From: Nostoc flagelliforme FACHB-838
GTDB lineage: Bacteria; Cyanobacteriota; Cyanobacteriia; Cyanobacteriales; Nostocaceae
Reading direction: 5' to 3'
Length of the DNA stretch: 64,000 nucleotides
Assembly (NCBI RefSeq): GCF_014698065.1
Contig: NZ_JACJSI010000028.1
Span: 19,021-83,020, forward strand
In this document: positions 54,728 through 63,745 of the stretch, one piece after another
How the letters are laid out: each line of letters begins with the position of its first letter
Position numbering within the stretch: the stretch's first letter is position 1
The notes under the pieces: generated by a model
Seen by the model: only the letters and a program-made list of their open reading frames with translations
What the model was told of the DNA's origin: nothing
Databases searched by the model: none
Translations under genes and position numbers: made by a program

Positions 54728-54916
54728 CGACTGTTCAAACAACTTTGTGGCACTGGGTAAACTAGCGATCGTCTTTTTTAAAATCTTAATAGCCGTTTTC
54801 GCCGCCTTTTGCAGTGCCGGTTATTGAAGACTTTTCCCCACTTCTGCTAAAGCTTTTACCTGTTCTAATGCCTCAGCTTTATATTCTGGCGGTAAGTTTG
54901 TATCATCCTCAATATT
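54725..54916 (-). pseudogene. Relic of a helical C-terminal domain
   Basis: The frame reads NIEDDTNLPPEYKAEALEQV, KALAEVGKSLQ, then TAA, then PALQKAAKTAIKILKKTIAS and LPSATKLFEQS before TAG. This resembles the conserved helical C terminus of many cyanobacterial pentapeptide-repeat or NTPase-associated proteins. The start is missing, one stop lies in the middle in the same frame, and the end is cut by a repeat, so it is a decayed fragment. Confidence 0.5.
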
Positions 54917-55355
54917 ACAATGTTAGTCATTAACATTACAATGTAATAAATCGTTATCGTCAGCGTAACGCATCAAGTTGGCTTTTTTAGTGCGTTACTT
55001 GTAAATCGTCGCTGAGTAATTACGAAAGAAGGCACTGTAAAATAGCGTAATACTTGGGCATCGGAAAGAGAATTGTAGAAATTTCAGATGGTCAGCCGCT
55101 ATATGTCTATGTATGCAATACTCTGATTTCTAAATACTTCTTCAATATATTTTAGTTTACAGTGATCTGGATCACACCACTTTGTAAGTTAAAATAAGTA
55201 ATATCAAGCAGATAAGCACCCAAAAACTGTTAAAAAGAGGGGCAAAAAGCCTTAAGCTACAAAATAAAAAAATAGATGGTACCTTTATAATCGCTAAACT
55301 CAGCAGTTTTTAATACTTACCAACCAAGTCATCTAAAGAAATGAGGGAAAGGTAA

Positions 55356-56099
55356 ATGGTAATGTTCGACCTCTTACTGAAAAATCAATTAAGTGCTCCA
55401 AAAAAACTAAAATTTAAAAATGAAATTTTGGCACGAGTTCAAGGTCGAAATTCAGAAGTTTTAAATGACGAAATAAAATTTTATAAAACTGAATTGCTTC
55501 CCTATTTTATAAAATTGAGCCAACAGAATCCTGTTTTTAGTGTTACAGAGCAATTACGGCTTTTAGTGGGTGTTTGGACACCAATCTGGTCTACAATATC
55601 GTTTCATGAAAGTTTACCGCAACGAATACAAGAGCAGTCCTTCCAAATTTTCCAGCATGATGGTTACTGTGCCAGTGTAGCTCGCTATATAATGGGCAAA
55701 GAGCAGTCTTTATCCGATAATTTTCAATCAAGATTACCAGCTTATGATTTCATGTTGATCCAAAAATATGGGGTTCAAAATGGTAAATGGTATCTTCAAA
55801 ACATTGATAGATTTCAGGCTTTTACAAATAGAGAAATTCCTTTAACTTTAGAATCAGTCTACAACTGGTTTACTCATGTAGTTAACAATAAAGTCAAAAT
55901 GAACGCCTCAAAAGGGATTTTACCTAAAGCTCTAAAACTAGACAATATAGAGATAAATCATGTTAATGGATTTCAAAAAACATCTTTAGTAACTTCTCAA
56001 GTGTTTGAGAATTTATATATAGATAATGACTTGCGACTTGTGAAAACTCAAACAGATGCCTCACATTTACCTAGTTATACGATTGCTGTTAAGAGGTAA
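55356..56099 (+). CDS. Hypothetical protein, possibly fibrillin/PAP-like
   Basis: The 247-residue protein is soluble with no signal peptide. The stretch LRLLVGVWTPIWSTISFHES faintly recalls the opening strand of plastid lipid-associated (fibrillin) domains, and the rest (DGYCASVARYIMG, KWYLQNIDRFQAF, LRLVKTQTD) could be its later strands. The similarity is weak. GAGGGAAAGG precedes the ATG. It is followed at once by a repeat element. Confidence 0.5.
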   Translation: MVMFDLLLKNQLSAPKKLKFKNEILARVQGRNSEVLNDEIKFYKTELLPYFIKLSQQNPVFSVTEQLRLLVGVWTPIWSTISFHESLPQRIQEQSFQIFQHDGYCASVARYIMGKEQSLSDNFQSRLPAYDFMLIQKYGVQNGKWYLQNIDRFQAFTNREIPLTLESVYNWFTHVVNNKVKMNASKGILPKALKLDNIEINHVNGFQKTSLVTSQVFENLYIDNDLRLVKTQTDASHLPSYTIAVKR

Positions 56100-56103
56100 T
56101 AAG

Positions 56104-56209
56104 TATAGCGGTTCCCATTCAGATGCGGTACAAGATTATATTGCGAGGGTAAGGGCACGGCAGTGCCGTGCCCTTACGGGTGTACCTTACGTAAACGAGA
56201 ACCGCTATA
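56104..56209. repeat. 106-bp inverted-repeat element
   Basis: The ends TATAGCGGTTC and GAACCGCTATA are exact inverted repeats. An inner palindrome AAGGGCACGGCA / TGCCGTGCCCTT lies at 56151-56175. Such TATAGCGGTTCTC elements recur in Nostoc genomes. No coding capacity. Confidence 0.75.
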
Positions 56210-56349
56210 AAGATAAGAATTTTTGTAATCCAAACACTTTTTGTCAGATGCTAAGTTTAGTCCTCAATCTAAAAAGAAGCATAATCAAAAATCTTACTAT
56301 TCGTTGAGAAAATAGTTTATTGAATAGCTTCATTACAGATATAAGTTTT

Positions 56350-57087
56350 ATGAAGAAGTGGTACAAAGAAGACCTCGCATTTATTCATGATCACGGTTTC
56401 CGTGACTTCGCTCTCAAATCCGCTCCCGGTATCTTAGAAATTTTGACTCAAAACAAAATACATAGTGGACTAGTGGTTGACTTGGGTTGCGGTAGCGGGT
56501 TATGGGCACAAGAACTTAGCAAGGCTGATTATCATGTTCTCGGAGTTGATATTTCTGAGTCGATGATTAATATTGCACGAACAAGAGTGCCGGATGCTGA
56601 ATTTCGGATTGATTCATTATTCAAGACAGATATTCCACCGTGCAATGCTGTCACATCGATTGGTGAATGCCTGAGCTACCTCTTTGATTCAGACAACGAT
56701 CGCCAAATTCTTGTTCAACTGTTCCACCGCATATATAATGCCTTAACTCTTGGGGGTGTATTCATCTTCGACATTGCAACAACAGGACAAGTTGCACAGG
56801 GAACCACAACTAAGGGATTCACTGAAGGAGAGGGCTGGGTAGTATTAGTTGAAAAGGAAGAAGATCAAAAGCAAATAACTTTGACTCGTCGAATTATCAG
56901 TTTCCGCAAGTTAGGGGAACATTATAGACGATCTGACGAAGTACACTACTTGCGGTTATACGAAGCGATAACTCTTGAAAGTGAACTCCAGCGCGTGGGC
57001 TTTGAAGTTGAAACAACCCATAGTTATGGTAAATACCTACTGTCAAAAGGTCATGTAGCATTTATTGCACGCAAACTATATGAATAA
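56350..57087 (+). CDS. SAM-dependent methyltransferase (class I)
   Basis: The 245-residue protein has the SAM motif VVDLGCGSGLWAQELSKA, the post-II VLGVDISESMINIAR, and CNAVTSIGECLSYLFD at motif IV, then GGVFIFDIAT. This is a Methyltransf_25/11-type fold acting on an unknown small molecule. A TTG at 56320 could extend it, but the ATG at 56350 is preferred. No ribosome site is strong. Its neighbours do not suggest a pathway. Confidence 0.83.
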   Translation: MKKWYKEDLAFIHDHGFRDFALKSAPGILEILTQNKIHSGLVVDLGCGSGLWAQELSKADYHVLGVDISESMINIARTRVPDAEFRIDSLFKTDIPPCNAVTSIGECLSYLFDSDNDRQILVQLFHRIYNALTLGGVFIFDIATTGQVAQGTTTKGFTEGEGWVVLVEKEEDQKQITLTRRIISFRKLGEHYRRSDEVHYLRLYEAITLESELQRVGFEVETTHSYGKYLLSKGHVAFIARKLYE

Positions 57088-57246
57088 ATATCTGAATCAA
57101 ATCCAATATGTAATTTTTTTTGCTATGGTGATCCCAAAGGAATTGTTAAGTAATTACGAGGTGTCAATCAAGTGACTAGTCAATAATTTAGTATTTTAAT
57201 ATACAAATATATAGAGATATTTTCTCTATATAGCGGATCTGTTTTG

Positions 57247-57654
57247 TTACTTATTCGGTTGGGCAATACGCGCTTCAATGTCTTCCAATGTTTGTAACAA
57301 TAGACGACTTGCCTGTAATTCCCAACCCCATTTCTGAATTCTAAAAGCTAATACAGTTCCAACTATAGCAGCTAACAAACATACAGGTTGATTTAAAGAA
57401 ATTCCGAATAACAAACCCAATCCAGCAATTCCCCAAAAAGGTAAAGCTGCTGCTTGTCTTTGTTCTTCCACAATTTGAGTAATCATATTAGAAGATTGCT
57501 TACTAGCGAGCAATGCCTCTTTAACCTGCCTCTGTTCGGCTGCGGACACTGATAAACCTATTTTGCGCCGTAGTTTTTCTATTTTACGGGCATCAGTGCT
57601 GTACTCTGTTAACTCATCTTCTGCCATTTTCAGCAGTCGTTCTAGTTGTGCCAT
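57247..57654 (-). CDS. Small hypothetical membrane protein
   Basis: The 135-residue protein has a charged helical first half (coiled-coil-like, to about 68), two adjoining membrane helices (FWGIAGLGLLFGISL and VCLLAAIVGTVLAFRI) and a helical tail. It is probably an integral membrane protein of unknown role. It is divergent from ppsA. Confidence 0.6.
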   Translation of the reverse strand: MAQLERLLKMAEDELTEYSTDARKIEKLRRKIGLSVSAAEQRQVKEALLASKQSSNMITQIVEEQRQAAALPFWGIAGLGLLFGISLNQPVCLLAAIVGTVLAFRIQKWGWELQASRLLLQTLEDIEARIAQPNK

Positions 57655-57840
57655 TGTGCATTACATCCAATATTACGATACAGCTATTATCCCGAATAAT
57701 TGTTATTTATAGACTATAGTTTGGCATTTAATTGCACAATACAAAATCACGCTAGTAGCTGTAATATCTAAAATTGAATATGGGAAAAATATACTAGCGG
57801 TTACGCACTGAGAAACTGAGTATAAATTTACAAGGTAATT

Positions 57841-60342
57841 ATGGCTACAGTATCTAAAAGCACATTATCTCTATCTTCCCAAGAGCGATCGCTCATTTTG
57901 TGGTTTGATGAAGTTGGTATTGCTGATATCCCGGTAGTTGGTGGTAAAAATGCCTCGCTGGGCGAAATGATTCAACAGCTAACGCCCAAAGGGATTAATG
58001 TTCCTACAGGATTCGCCACCACTGCTTACGCTTATCGTTATTTCATCAAATCAGCAGGTTTAGAAGCAAAGCTACGCAAACTCTTTGCTGACTTGGATGT
58101 TGAAGATGTCAAAAATTTACGAGAACGGGGAAAAAAAGCGCGATCGCTATTAATCCACACCCCATTTCCTGTAGAATTGCGAGAGGCGATCGCTACAGCA
58201 TACCAGAGCTTGTGTGAACGATACAACGCAGAGACAGATGTTGCAGTTCGTTCTAGCGCCACCGCCGAAGACCTTCCAGACGCTAGTTTTGCTGGACAGC
58301 AGGAAACTTACCTTAACGTTGTCGGCGCTGAAGGAGTTTTAGCAGCTTGCCATAAATGCTTTGCTTCCATATTTACTGATCGCGCTATTTCTTATCGCCA
58401 CACCAAAAGATTTGATCACTTTAGCATTGCTCTAGCTGTAGGCGTGCAAAAAATGGTGCGTTCTGACTTAGCAACCTCTGGGGTGATGTTCTCCATTGAC
58501 ACAGAAACCGGATTTAAGGATGCGGCATTAATTACAGCCGCCTACGGTTTAGGCGAAAATGTTGTCCAGGGGTCTGTTAATCCTGATGAATACTATGTTT
58601 TCAAACCAACTTTAAAAGCTGGTTTCCGCCCAATTATCGATAAAAAATTGGGCAGTAAAGAACTAAAAATGATTTATGATGACGGTTCAAAATTTACGAA
58701 AAATGTGTCTGTTTCACCCAGCGAAAGAGGTAAATTTGCCCTGAGTGATGAAGAGATTTTACAACTAGCAAATTGGGCGTGTTTAATTGAAGACCATTAT
58801 TCCCAAGTCCACGGTATTTCCACTCCAATGGATATCGAGTGGGCAAAAGATGGAATTACTAATCAACTTTTTATTGTGCAAGCGCGTCCCGAAACTGTTC
58901 AGTCGCAAAAGACGGGAAATGTACTGCGGAGTTATCGGTTGGTATTGGGGGATAGAGAATGGGGAATAGGGAATGGGGAAAAATCTTCGCACTCCCCACT
59001 TCCTGATTCCCAATCCCCAATCCCTCTTGTTACAGGACGCGCAATTGGGGAAGCTATTAGTCAAGGGAAAGCACGCCTAATTTTAGATGTTCAGAAACTC
59101 GAACAGTTCCAAGTTGGGGAAGTTTTGGTGACAGAAAGAACTGACCCTGATTGGGAACCAATTATGAAACGCGCCAGTGCAATTGTTACTAATTCTGGGG
59201 GCAGAACATGCCATGCAGCAATTATTGCGCGAGAATTGGGTGTACCTGCGATCGTCGGATGCGGCAATGCTACAGAAATTTTAAAACCTGGTCAAGAGGT
59301 AACAATTTCTTGTGCTGAAGGAGAAGAAGGAAAAGTTTATGCAGGGTTATTACCTTTTGAAGTTAAAGAAGTTGCTTTAGAAAACTTACCTCGTACCCAT
59401 ACTCAAATTTTAATGAATGTGGGTAATCCTCAAGAAGCATTGAGTTTATCGGCAATTCCCAACGATGGGGTAGGTTTAGCACGGACAGAATTTATCATCG
59501 CTAACCAAATTCAAATTCATCCAATGGCATTGATTCACCATGATTTGTTAAAAGATGAATTTGCTAAAGCTAAAATTGCTGAAATTACTGCACTTTACGA
59601 CGATAAACCCCAGTATTTTGTAGATAGATTAGCCCAAGGCATTGGTCGAATTGCGGCGGCATTCTATCCCAAACCAGTAATTGTGCGAATGTCAGATTTT
59701 AAAAGTAATGAATATGCCAATTTGTTAGGTGGGCGACAATTTGAACCCCACGAAGAAAACCCGATGCTGGGTTGGCGAGGAGCAGCACGTTACTATGATG
59801 AAGGCTACAGAGAAGCTTTTGCCCTAGAATGTCATGCCCTCAAACGGGTACGGGAAGATATGGGTTTAACGAACGTTATCCCGATGATTCCGTTTTGTCG
59901 TACTCCCGATGAAGGGCGTTTGGTTTTAGCAGAGATGGCAAAAAATGGTTTAAAGCAGGGTGTTAACGGCTTGCAGGTTTATGTGATGTGCGAGTTGCCC
60001 AGTAATGTTATTCTGGCTGAGGAATTTGCTGAGGTATTTGATGGCTTCTCGATTGGTTCTAATGATTTAACTCAGTTGACATTGGGGATAGATAGGGATT
60101 CAGCGTTGGTAGCGCGATTGTTTGATGAACGCAGTCCAGCTGTGAAACGAATGGTAAAAATGGTTATCGAAACGGCGAAAAAATGCGATCGCAAAATCGG
60201 CATTTGTGGACAAGCACCCAGCGACTATCCAGAATTTGCCCAGTTTTTGGTTGAACAAGGAATTGACTCGATTAGTCTGAATCCAGATTCAGTTTTAAAG
60301 ACAATGCTGGAAGTGGCAAAAGTCGAAGGTACTAATTCGTAA
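57841..60342 (+). CDS. ppsA: Phosphoenolpyruvate synthase
   Basis: The 833-residue enzyme makes PEP from pyruvate and ATP with release of AMP and phosphate. The ATP-grasp domain is N-terminal (GGKNASLGEMIQQL, AVRSSATAEDLPDASFAGQQ). The swivel His domain has SGGRTCHAAIIARELGVPAIVG, and the C-terminal TIM barrel has FEPHEENPMLGWRG and ICGQAPSDYPEFAQFL with the catalytic Cys. Between the ATP-grasp and His domains the stretch GDREWGIGNGEKSSHSPLPD and SQSPIP (58947-59030) is encoded by a G-rich/C-rich intergenic repeat inserted in frame in the linker, so the enzyme may stay active. The gene is complete. Confidence 0.95.
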   Translation: MATVSKSTLSLSSQERSLILWFDEVGIADIPVVGGKNASLGEMIQQLTPKGINVPTGFATTAYAYRYFIKSAGLEAKLRKLFADLDVEDVKNLRERGKKARSLLIHTPFPVELREAIATAYQSLCERYNAETDVAVRSSATAEDLPDASFAGQQETYLNVVGAEGVLAACHKCFASIFTDRAISYRHTKRFDHFSIALAVGVQKMVRSDLATSGVMFSIDTETGFKDAALITAAYGLGENVVQGSVNPDEYYVFKPTLKAGFRPIIDKKLGSKELKMIYDDGSKFTKNVSVSPSERGKFALSDEEILQLANWACLIEDHYSQVHGISTPMDIEWAKDGITNQLFIVQARPETVQSQKTGNVLRSYRLVLGDREWGIGNGEKSSHSPLPDSQSPIPLVTGRAIGEAISQGKARLILDVQKLEQFQVGEVLVTERTDPDWEPIMKRASAIVTNSGGRTCHAAIIARELGVPAIVGCGNATEILKPGQEVTISCAEGEEGKVYAGLLPFEVKEVALENLPRTHTQILMNVGNPQEALSLSAIPNDGVGLARTEFIIANQIQIHPMALIHHDLLKDEFAKAKIAEITALYDDKPQYFVDRLAQGIGRIAAAFYPKPVIVRMSDFKSNEYANLLGGRQFEPHEENPMLGWRGAARYYDEGYREAFALECHALKRVREDMGLTNVIPMIPFCRTPDEGRLVLAEMAKNGLKQGVNGLQVYVMCELPSNVILAEEFAEVFDGFSIGSNDLTQLTLGIDRDSALVARLFDERSPAVKRMVKMVIETAKKCDRKIGICGQAPSDYPEFAQFLVEQGIDSISLNPDSVLKTMLEVAKVEGTNS
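58947..59030. repeat. G-rich/C-rich repeat inside ppsA
   Basis: GAGAATGGGGAATAGGGAAT on the left and CCCAATCCCCAATCCC on the right are inverted arms of the intergenic repeat family, here placed in the interdomain linker of PEP synthase without shifting the frame. Confidence 0.8.
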
Positions 60343-60354
60343 TTCGAGTAATTT

Positions 60355-60792
60355 ATGCCAGTTAGAGACCGTTACCACGAAAACTTGAAGAATGCCCTAA
60401 TTAAAGATGGCTGGACTGTTACAGACGATCCCTTTCATCTAAAGTGGGGAAAAAAGGATCTTTACGTGGATTTGGCAGCCGAAAAGTTGCTCATTGCAGA
60501 AAAAGGAACACAGAAGATTGCTGTAGAAATCAAAACCTTCAGTGGCGACTCAGAAGTAGCAGACCTAGAACAGGCGATTGGCCAGTACTTTACCTACCTT
60601 GCTGTAATGTCCCGCAATTATCCAGATAGGGTTTTGTATATCGCTGTTCATGAGGATGTTTTTACTGATATTTTTGAGGAAGAGCCGCTTGGTAAACTTA
60701 TATTGGAAGACTACAAAATTCCTCTGATCGTTTTTAATCCAAAGCGAGAGGTTATTGTCCGATGGCTAATCTGGAGCAATACAGGCAGCTAA
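60355..60792 (+). CDS. xisH: XisH family protein
   Basis: The 145-residue protein matches XisH, a factor first described for excision of the fdxN element during heterocyst formation in Anabaena. It has MPVRDRYHENLKNALIKDGW, then a DLAAEKLL / IAVEIKTF pattern (Asp...Glu-x-Lys) like a PD-(D/E)xK nuclease fold, and DLEQAIGQYFTYLAV. Its stop overlaps the start of xisI by 31 bases, so both are translated together. No recombinase gene such as xisF is visible in the window, so a DNA rearrangement role here is uncertain. Many xisHI copies lie outside excision elements. Confidence 0.93.
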   Translation: MPVRDRYHENLKNALIKDGWTVTDDPFHLKWGKKDLYVDLAAEKLLIAEKGTQKIAVEIKTFSGDSEVADLEQAIGQYFTYLAVMSRNYPDRVLYIAVHEDVFTDIFEEEPLGKLILEDYKIPLIVFNPKREVIVRWLIWSNTGS

Positions 60793-61121
60793 TTTGCAGC
60801 ATTCTTACTGAACATACAAAGATTCCTTACTCTTACGGCAATATTCAGCATGAAACTATCTTTGATCGAGAACAGGATCGATATTTGGTAATGATTCTTG
60901 GCCGAGAGCCAGTGCCAGAACTCTCTCCAACTGCAACACGCCGCGTTCACGGCTGTCTAATTCACATTGATATTATTGATGACAAAATTTGGATTCAACG
61001 TGATGGCACTGAAGAGGGGTTAGCAACGGAATTCGTAAGGGCTGGTGTGCCGAAGGATCGGATTGTATTGGGATTTCGGTCTGAAGAACTGCGGAAAGAT
61101 TCAGAATTTGCGATTGCATAG
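60762..61121 (+). CDS. xisI: XisI family protein
   Basis: The 119-residue protein matches XisI, with YRQLICSILTEHTKIPYSYG, ETIFDREQDRYLVM, RRVHGCLIHIDIIDDKIWIQ and GVPKDRIVLGFRSEELR. It is the invariable partner of XisH and probably forms a complex with it. In Anabaena both are needed to control fdxN element excision. The overlapping start shows translational coupling. The gene is intact. Confidence 0.93.
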   Translation: MANLEQYRQLICSILTEHTKIPYSYGNIQHETIFDREQDRYLVMILGREPVPELSPTATRRVHGCLIHIDIIDDKIWIQRDGTEEGLATEFVRAGVPKDRIVLGFRSEELRKDSEFAIA

Positions 61122-61268
61122 CCAAGGGTAGTTAAACTTCTGGATAATTGCCCATAGCATAGCGATCGCCATATTTCGTTTGTGTAATTCTCTATAAAAC
61201 TTTTGACTGCTCAACCATAAGTATCTTAGTATTTTGCAGAATGGCAATTTAGTTTAGCCAAAAGCAAG

Positions 61269-61811
61269 ATGACAAATCTTTGGGAAACCGAACGCTTGAT
61301 TATTCGCAGTTGGATACCCGAACGCGATGCCGAACAAGCGTTTGTAATTTATAATGACCCCGAAGTTACGCACTTTCTTGGTAAAGCTTCTCGCGTCACA
61401 AGTGTTGAATCACAGCGTCAGCGTTTGATTGACAACATCAAGCGTTCGCACCGACTCAACAATGGTACTGGATATTGGGCAATTGTCGAAAAGCAAACTA
61501 CAACAATTGTAGGAACTATTATTCTCAAACAATTGCCCAACAAAGATGTTTTACCCACTCAAGATTATGAAGTAGGCTGGCACTTGAGGCGAGCTTCTTG
61601 GGGTAAAGGGTATGCAACAGAAGCCGGACGAGTTATGCTCAACTACGGATTTAGTGTTTTGAACTTGCCAGTGATTTATGCCGTAGTGAAGCCAGAAAAT
61701 CATGCTTCAATCCGTGTAACAGAACGATTGGGTATGAAACCAATAGGGCGGACAAACAAGTATTACGGTATTGAACTACTCCTGTTTCAACTAGATGCAC
61801 CTGAAGATTAG
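61269..61811 (+). CDS. GNAT-family acetyltransferase (RimJ/RimL type)
   Basis: The 180-residue protein has the RimJ-like opening LWETERLIIRSWIPERDAEQ, the strand EVGWHLRRASWGKGYATEAG (acetyl-CoA loop WGKGYATEA) and the C-terminal VKPENHASIRVTERLGMKPI. It acetylates an N-terminal or amino group of unknown target. It is followed by a G-rich repeat and then the GT39 gene. Confidence 0.88.
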   Translation: MTNLWETERLIIRSWIPERDAEQAFVIYNDPEVTHFLGKASRVTSVESQRQRLIDNIKRSHRLNNGTGYWAIVEKQTTTIVGTIILKQLPNKDVLPTQDYEVGWHLRRASWGKGYATEAGRVMLNYGFSVLNLPVIYAVVKPENHASIRVTERLGMKPIGRTNKYYGIELLLFQLDAPED

Positions 61812-61812
61812 A

Positions 61813-61898
61813 GAGGGAGTAGGGAGCAGGGGGAGCAGGGGAAGCAGGGGAAGCAGGGGGAGAATAACAAATGACAAATGACAAATGACAAATGACTA
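61813..61898. repeat. G-rich repeat and heptamer array
   Basis: Variants of GGGGAAGCAGGGGAAGC occupy 61813-61862, followed by four heptamers ATGACAA, ATGACAA, ATGACAA, ATGACTA (61871-61898). The last heptamer contains the ATG start of the GT39 gene. Confidence 0.75.
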
Positions 61899-63430
61899 AA
61901 AAGTGGTTCGGAATTGGGATGGGGAGTGTATTTATTCTGTCACTCGCCTTGAGGTTTTGGGGGCTGGAGCGATTCAACACTCTGGTATTTGATGAAGTTT
62001 ACTTTGCCAAATTCGGTAATAATTATCTCACGCATACGCCATTTTTTAATGCTCATCCGCCGCTAAGTCAATATATGATCGGCATCGGCATTTGGATTGG
62101 CAGTCACATTCCTTTTTGGCACGATACAGTAAATGGATTAACAGGATCATTGCGATCACCTTGGACTTATCGTTGGTTTAATGCTCTCACTGGCTCATTT
62201 ATCCCTTTAGTTGTGGCTGCGATCGCTTATCAATTGAGTTATCGTCGTAGCTTTGCTCTGCTTGCAGGTTTGTTTACAGCTTGTGATGGCATCTTTCTAG
62301 TTGAGTCTCGCTATGCTTTAAGTAATATTTATATCGTCATTTTTGGTTTATTAGGGCACTGGTTTTTATTATTGGCATTAGATAACCAAAATCGACGGCG
62401 TTCTTTTTGGTTAATCTTTGCTGGCATTGCTTTTGGTGCGTCAGTCGGTACTAAGTGGAACGGTTTATGGTTCCTCTCAGGTGCTTATCTCATTTGGATA
62501 GCAGCTTGGGTAATCTATTTAATACATTCTTTTCTTAACTCCAAACTCTTTTTTGCATCTTCTTCATTGAAAGAGACGGGAGGCAGCGAGAGTAGAGGAG
62601 CAGAGTCAGCACAGGAAGCAGAGGTTAGTACTTATTCTCCCTCATCTCCTTCATCTCAGACACCACTACAAAACCTAACTCAGCTAAATGTTTTTCACAT
62701 GCTGTTTTATCTAGGAATTATCCCAGCTTTGATTTACAGCATCATCTGGATTCCTCACCTTCAACTAGATAAAACCTATGGATTTATTGCAGTACATCAG
62801 CAAATTTTGAAGTTTCACTTACAGCTAGGTGGGAATAGTCCTAACGTGCATCCTTATTGTGCTGCCTGGTACAAATGGCCGTTGATGACTCGACCAATGG
62901 CATACTATTATCAAACGGCTAAAAGTATCACCGAACCCTTACCTGTGATGGGCCCGCCTTTGCCTAACGGTGCTGGACAAGTTATTTATGATGTCCATGC
63001 AATGGGCAATCCATTTTTGTGGTGGTTTGGTGTTGCTGCCATGTTGTTTTTAATAGGGATGCTGGTGTCACAACCCATAAGTCTTTGGGTGAAAGAAAAG
63101 CGTTTTTCAGTACCTACAACTCTTAATGTTGATACTTGGATTGCTTTGTATTTAGTTCTAAATTATGCTGCTAACTTATTACCTTGGGTAAAAGTGACAA
63201 GGTGCGTTTTTATATACCACTATATGTGTGCAGTGGTGTTTATATTTTTAGCAATCGCTTGGTTTGTTGATCAGTGCCTTCGCAGTTATTATCAACAACT
63301 CCGGGCGCTAGGTGTCACCATTACTTTTATCATTCTGGCTGCTTTTATTTTCTGGATGCCTATTTATTTGGGTTTACCCCTCTCACCTCACGATTATAAA
63401 CTGCGAATGTGGTTCACCTCTTGGATTTGA
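61892..63430 (+). CDS. GT39 glycosyltransferase, PMT/mannosyltransferase-like
   Basis: The 512-residue membrane protein has about eleven helices and the first periplasmic loop of the PMT family, FDEVYFAKFGNNYLTHTPFF followed by AHPPLSQY, with the catalytic Asp-Glu pair. FTACDGIFLVESRYALSNIY and the C-terminal PLSPHDYKLRMW are further family features. It should transfer a sugar from a lipid carrier to proteins or other acceptors outside the membrane. A polar low-complexity stretch at about residues 222-262 (62555-62680) interrupts the middle and may be an inserted repeat. The ATG lies in a heptamer repeat, without a clear ribosome site. Confidence 0.88.
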   Translation: MTKKWFGIGMGSVFILSLALRFWGLERFNTLVFDEVYFAKFGNNYLTHTPFFNAHPPLSQYMIGIGIWIGSHIPFWHDTVNGLTGSLRSPWTYRWFNALTGSFIPLVVAAIAYQLSYRRSFALLAGLFTACDGIFLVESRYALSNIYIVIFGLLGHWFLLLALDNQNRRRSFWLIFAGIAFGASVGTKWNGLWFLSGAYLIWIAAWVIYLIHSFLNSKLFFASSSLKETGGSESRGAESAQEAEVSTYSPSSPSSQTPLQNLTQLNVFHMLFYLGIIPALIYSIIWIPHLQLDKTYGFIAVHQQILKFHLQLGGNSPNVHPYCAAWYKWPLMTRPMAYYYQTAKSITEPLPVMGPPLPNGAGQVIYDVHAMGNPFLWWFGVAAMLFLIGMLVSQPISLWVKEKRFSVPTTLNVDTWIALYLVLNYAANLLPWVKVTRCVFIYHYMCAVVFIFLAIAWFVDQCLRSYYQQLRALGVTITFIILAAFIFWMPIYLGLPLSPHDYKLRMWFTSWI

Positions 63431-63745
63431 TTACAGAAGAATTCAGGAGTCTGAATTCTGGCTCCTGGCTCCTGAATTCTATTTCTTAACATAGCTACAC
63501 ATATACAGAATTGCTTAATCACATCGTTTTCATATTTCTTATCGCTATGTAAGTTTACTGGCTGTTAAACTTTTCAAAGCGCAAGCAGATTAGAGCAAAG
63601 CTGCAAAACGCAACACCAGGGCATGGAAAATTAGATACTAAGTAAAAGTGATGAATAAAAAATTATAAAATTTTTTACATTCATCATTCTTCGTTATTAT
63701 AGATACTCTAGTTTTGATGCTCCTAGACAACAGAGGAGGATCGTT
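63431..63745. other. Intergenic region with hairpin
   Basis: AGAATTCAGGAG pairs with CTCCTGAATTCT (63438-63480, 12 bp); it lies just after the GT39 stop and may be its terminator. The region otherwise holds no gene, and AGAGGAGG precedes the ATG at 63746. Confidence 0.5.

Larger units (their letters stand above)
54650..55355. other. Long intergenic region
   Basis: It contains GCGATCGCAGCGATCGC (54664-54679), the hairpin at 54702-54727, a gene relic on the minus strand (54725-54916), an imperfect inverted pair ATTACAATGT / ACATTACAATGTAAT near 54919-54949, and otherwise AT-rich non-coding sequence up to the next gene. Confidence 0.5.

Noticed and set aside
55020..55355. Possible riboswitch before the 247-residue hypothetical gene
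   Set aside because: AT-rich with no conserved motif or convincing paired structure that I can identify.
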